From NCBI GenBank assembly GCA_007133145.1, contig SLNF01000235.1, positions 1-6,149 on the forward strand: DNA of 6,149 nucleotides, read 5' to 3'. Shown here piece after piece: positions 6,097 to 6,149 of this stretch. Within the stretch, counting starts at the first letter, position 1. Each line of letters starts with the position of its first letter. The stretch is from Nitriliruptorales bacterium (GTDB taxonomy: Bacteria; Actinomycetota; Nitriliruptoria; Euzebyales; Egibacteraceae). Position numbers and translations under genes: made by a program. The notes beneath the pieces were generated by a model, which saw nothing but the letters and a program-made list of their open reading frames with translations, was not told the origin of the DNA and did no database searches.

Positions 6097-6132
6097 TGGT
6101 CGACGCAACGCCCCGGCGGGATGCTGTGGCCC

Positions 6133-6149
6133 ATGAGCGAGACGACCCG
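6133..6149 (+). CDS. Probable start of a divergent gene, cut by right edge
   Basis: Only ATG AGC GAG ACG ACC and two more bases are visible (Met-Ser-Glu-Thr-Thr), too little to name a product. It is called because it follows a 256-bp stretch with regulatory features and reads like a typical N-terminus. No Shine-Dalgarno sequence precedes it. A weak -10-like GATGCT at 6120-6125 would allow a leaderless transcript starting at or near the ATG. An in-frame ATG at 6121 is an alternative start. In many actinobacteria a further PspC-domain protein is encoded divergently from such a kinase, but nothing in the visible bases proves that here. Confidence 0.4.

Overview
The window is very GC-rich coding DNA, with G or C at nearly every third codon position. 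It contains four complete genes with confidently recognised products, a complete two-component pair, one gene cut by the left edge and a few codons of a probable gene at the right edge. The PurK and PurE sequences are of actinobacterial type (for example the NSGHWTID and GAGGAAHLPGM blocks). A PspC-domain histidine kinase paired with a LuxR-type regulator, frequent GTG starts and probable leaderless promoters also fit. A high-GC member of the Actinomycetota is therefore the best guess; genus cannot be told from the sequence.

Layout, left to right. (1) 1-2218, minus strand: a tldD-tldE operon for a two-subunit metalloprotease. tldD comes first and is complete with its zinc motif; tldE is coupled to it by a GTGA overlap and runs off the left edge. 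The visible part of tldE carries an unexpected in-frame internal repeat. (2) 2219-2369: divergent intergenic region with a likely leaderless tldD promoter and the purK ribosome binding site. (3) 2370-3990, plus strand: purK and purE, overlapping by 11 bp, which together convert AIR to CAIR in purine synthesis. (4) 3982-4006: a short hairpin that overlaps the stop codons of the two converging operons. (5) 4003-5876, minus strand: a membrane histidine kinase with an N-terminal PspC domain, followed through a second GTGA overlap by its NarL/LuxR-type response regulator. (6) 5877-6132: divergent intergenic region with two matching 16-bp inverted-repeat sites of form TC(A/G)GGG-N4-CCC(C/T)GA, 63 bp apart. 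(7) 6133-6149: probable start of a divergent gene on the plus strand.

The genes work as separate units: proteolysis or peptide maturation (TldD/TldE), purine synthesis (PurK/PurE) and probably envelope-stress signalling (PspC kinase and regulator). The two observations most worth following are the pair of operator-like sites next to the PspC two-component system, which look like its own binding sites, and the internal duplication in tldE. I see no mobile element, CRISPR array, RNA gene or riboswitch.
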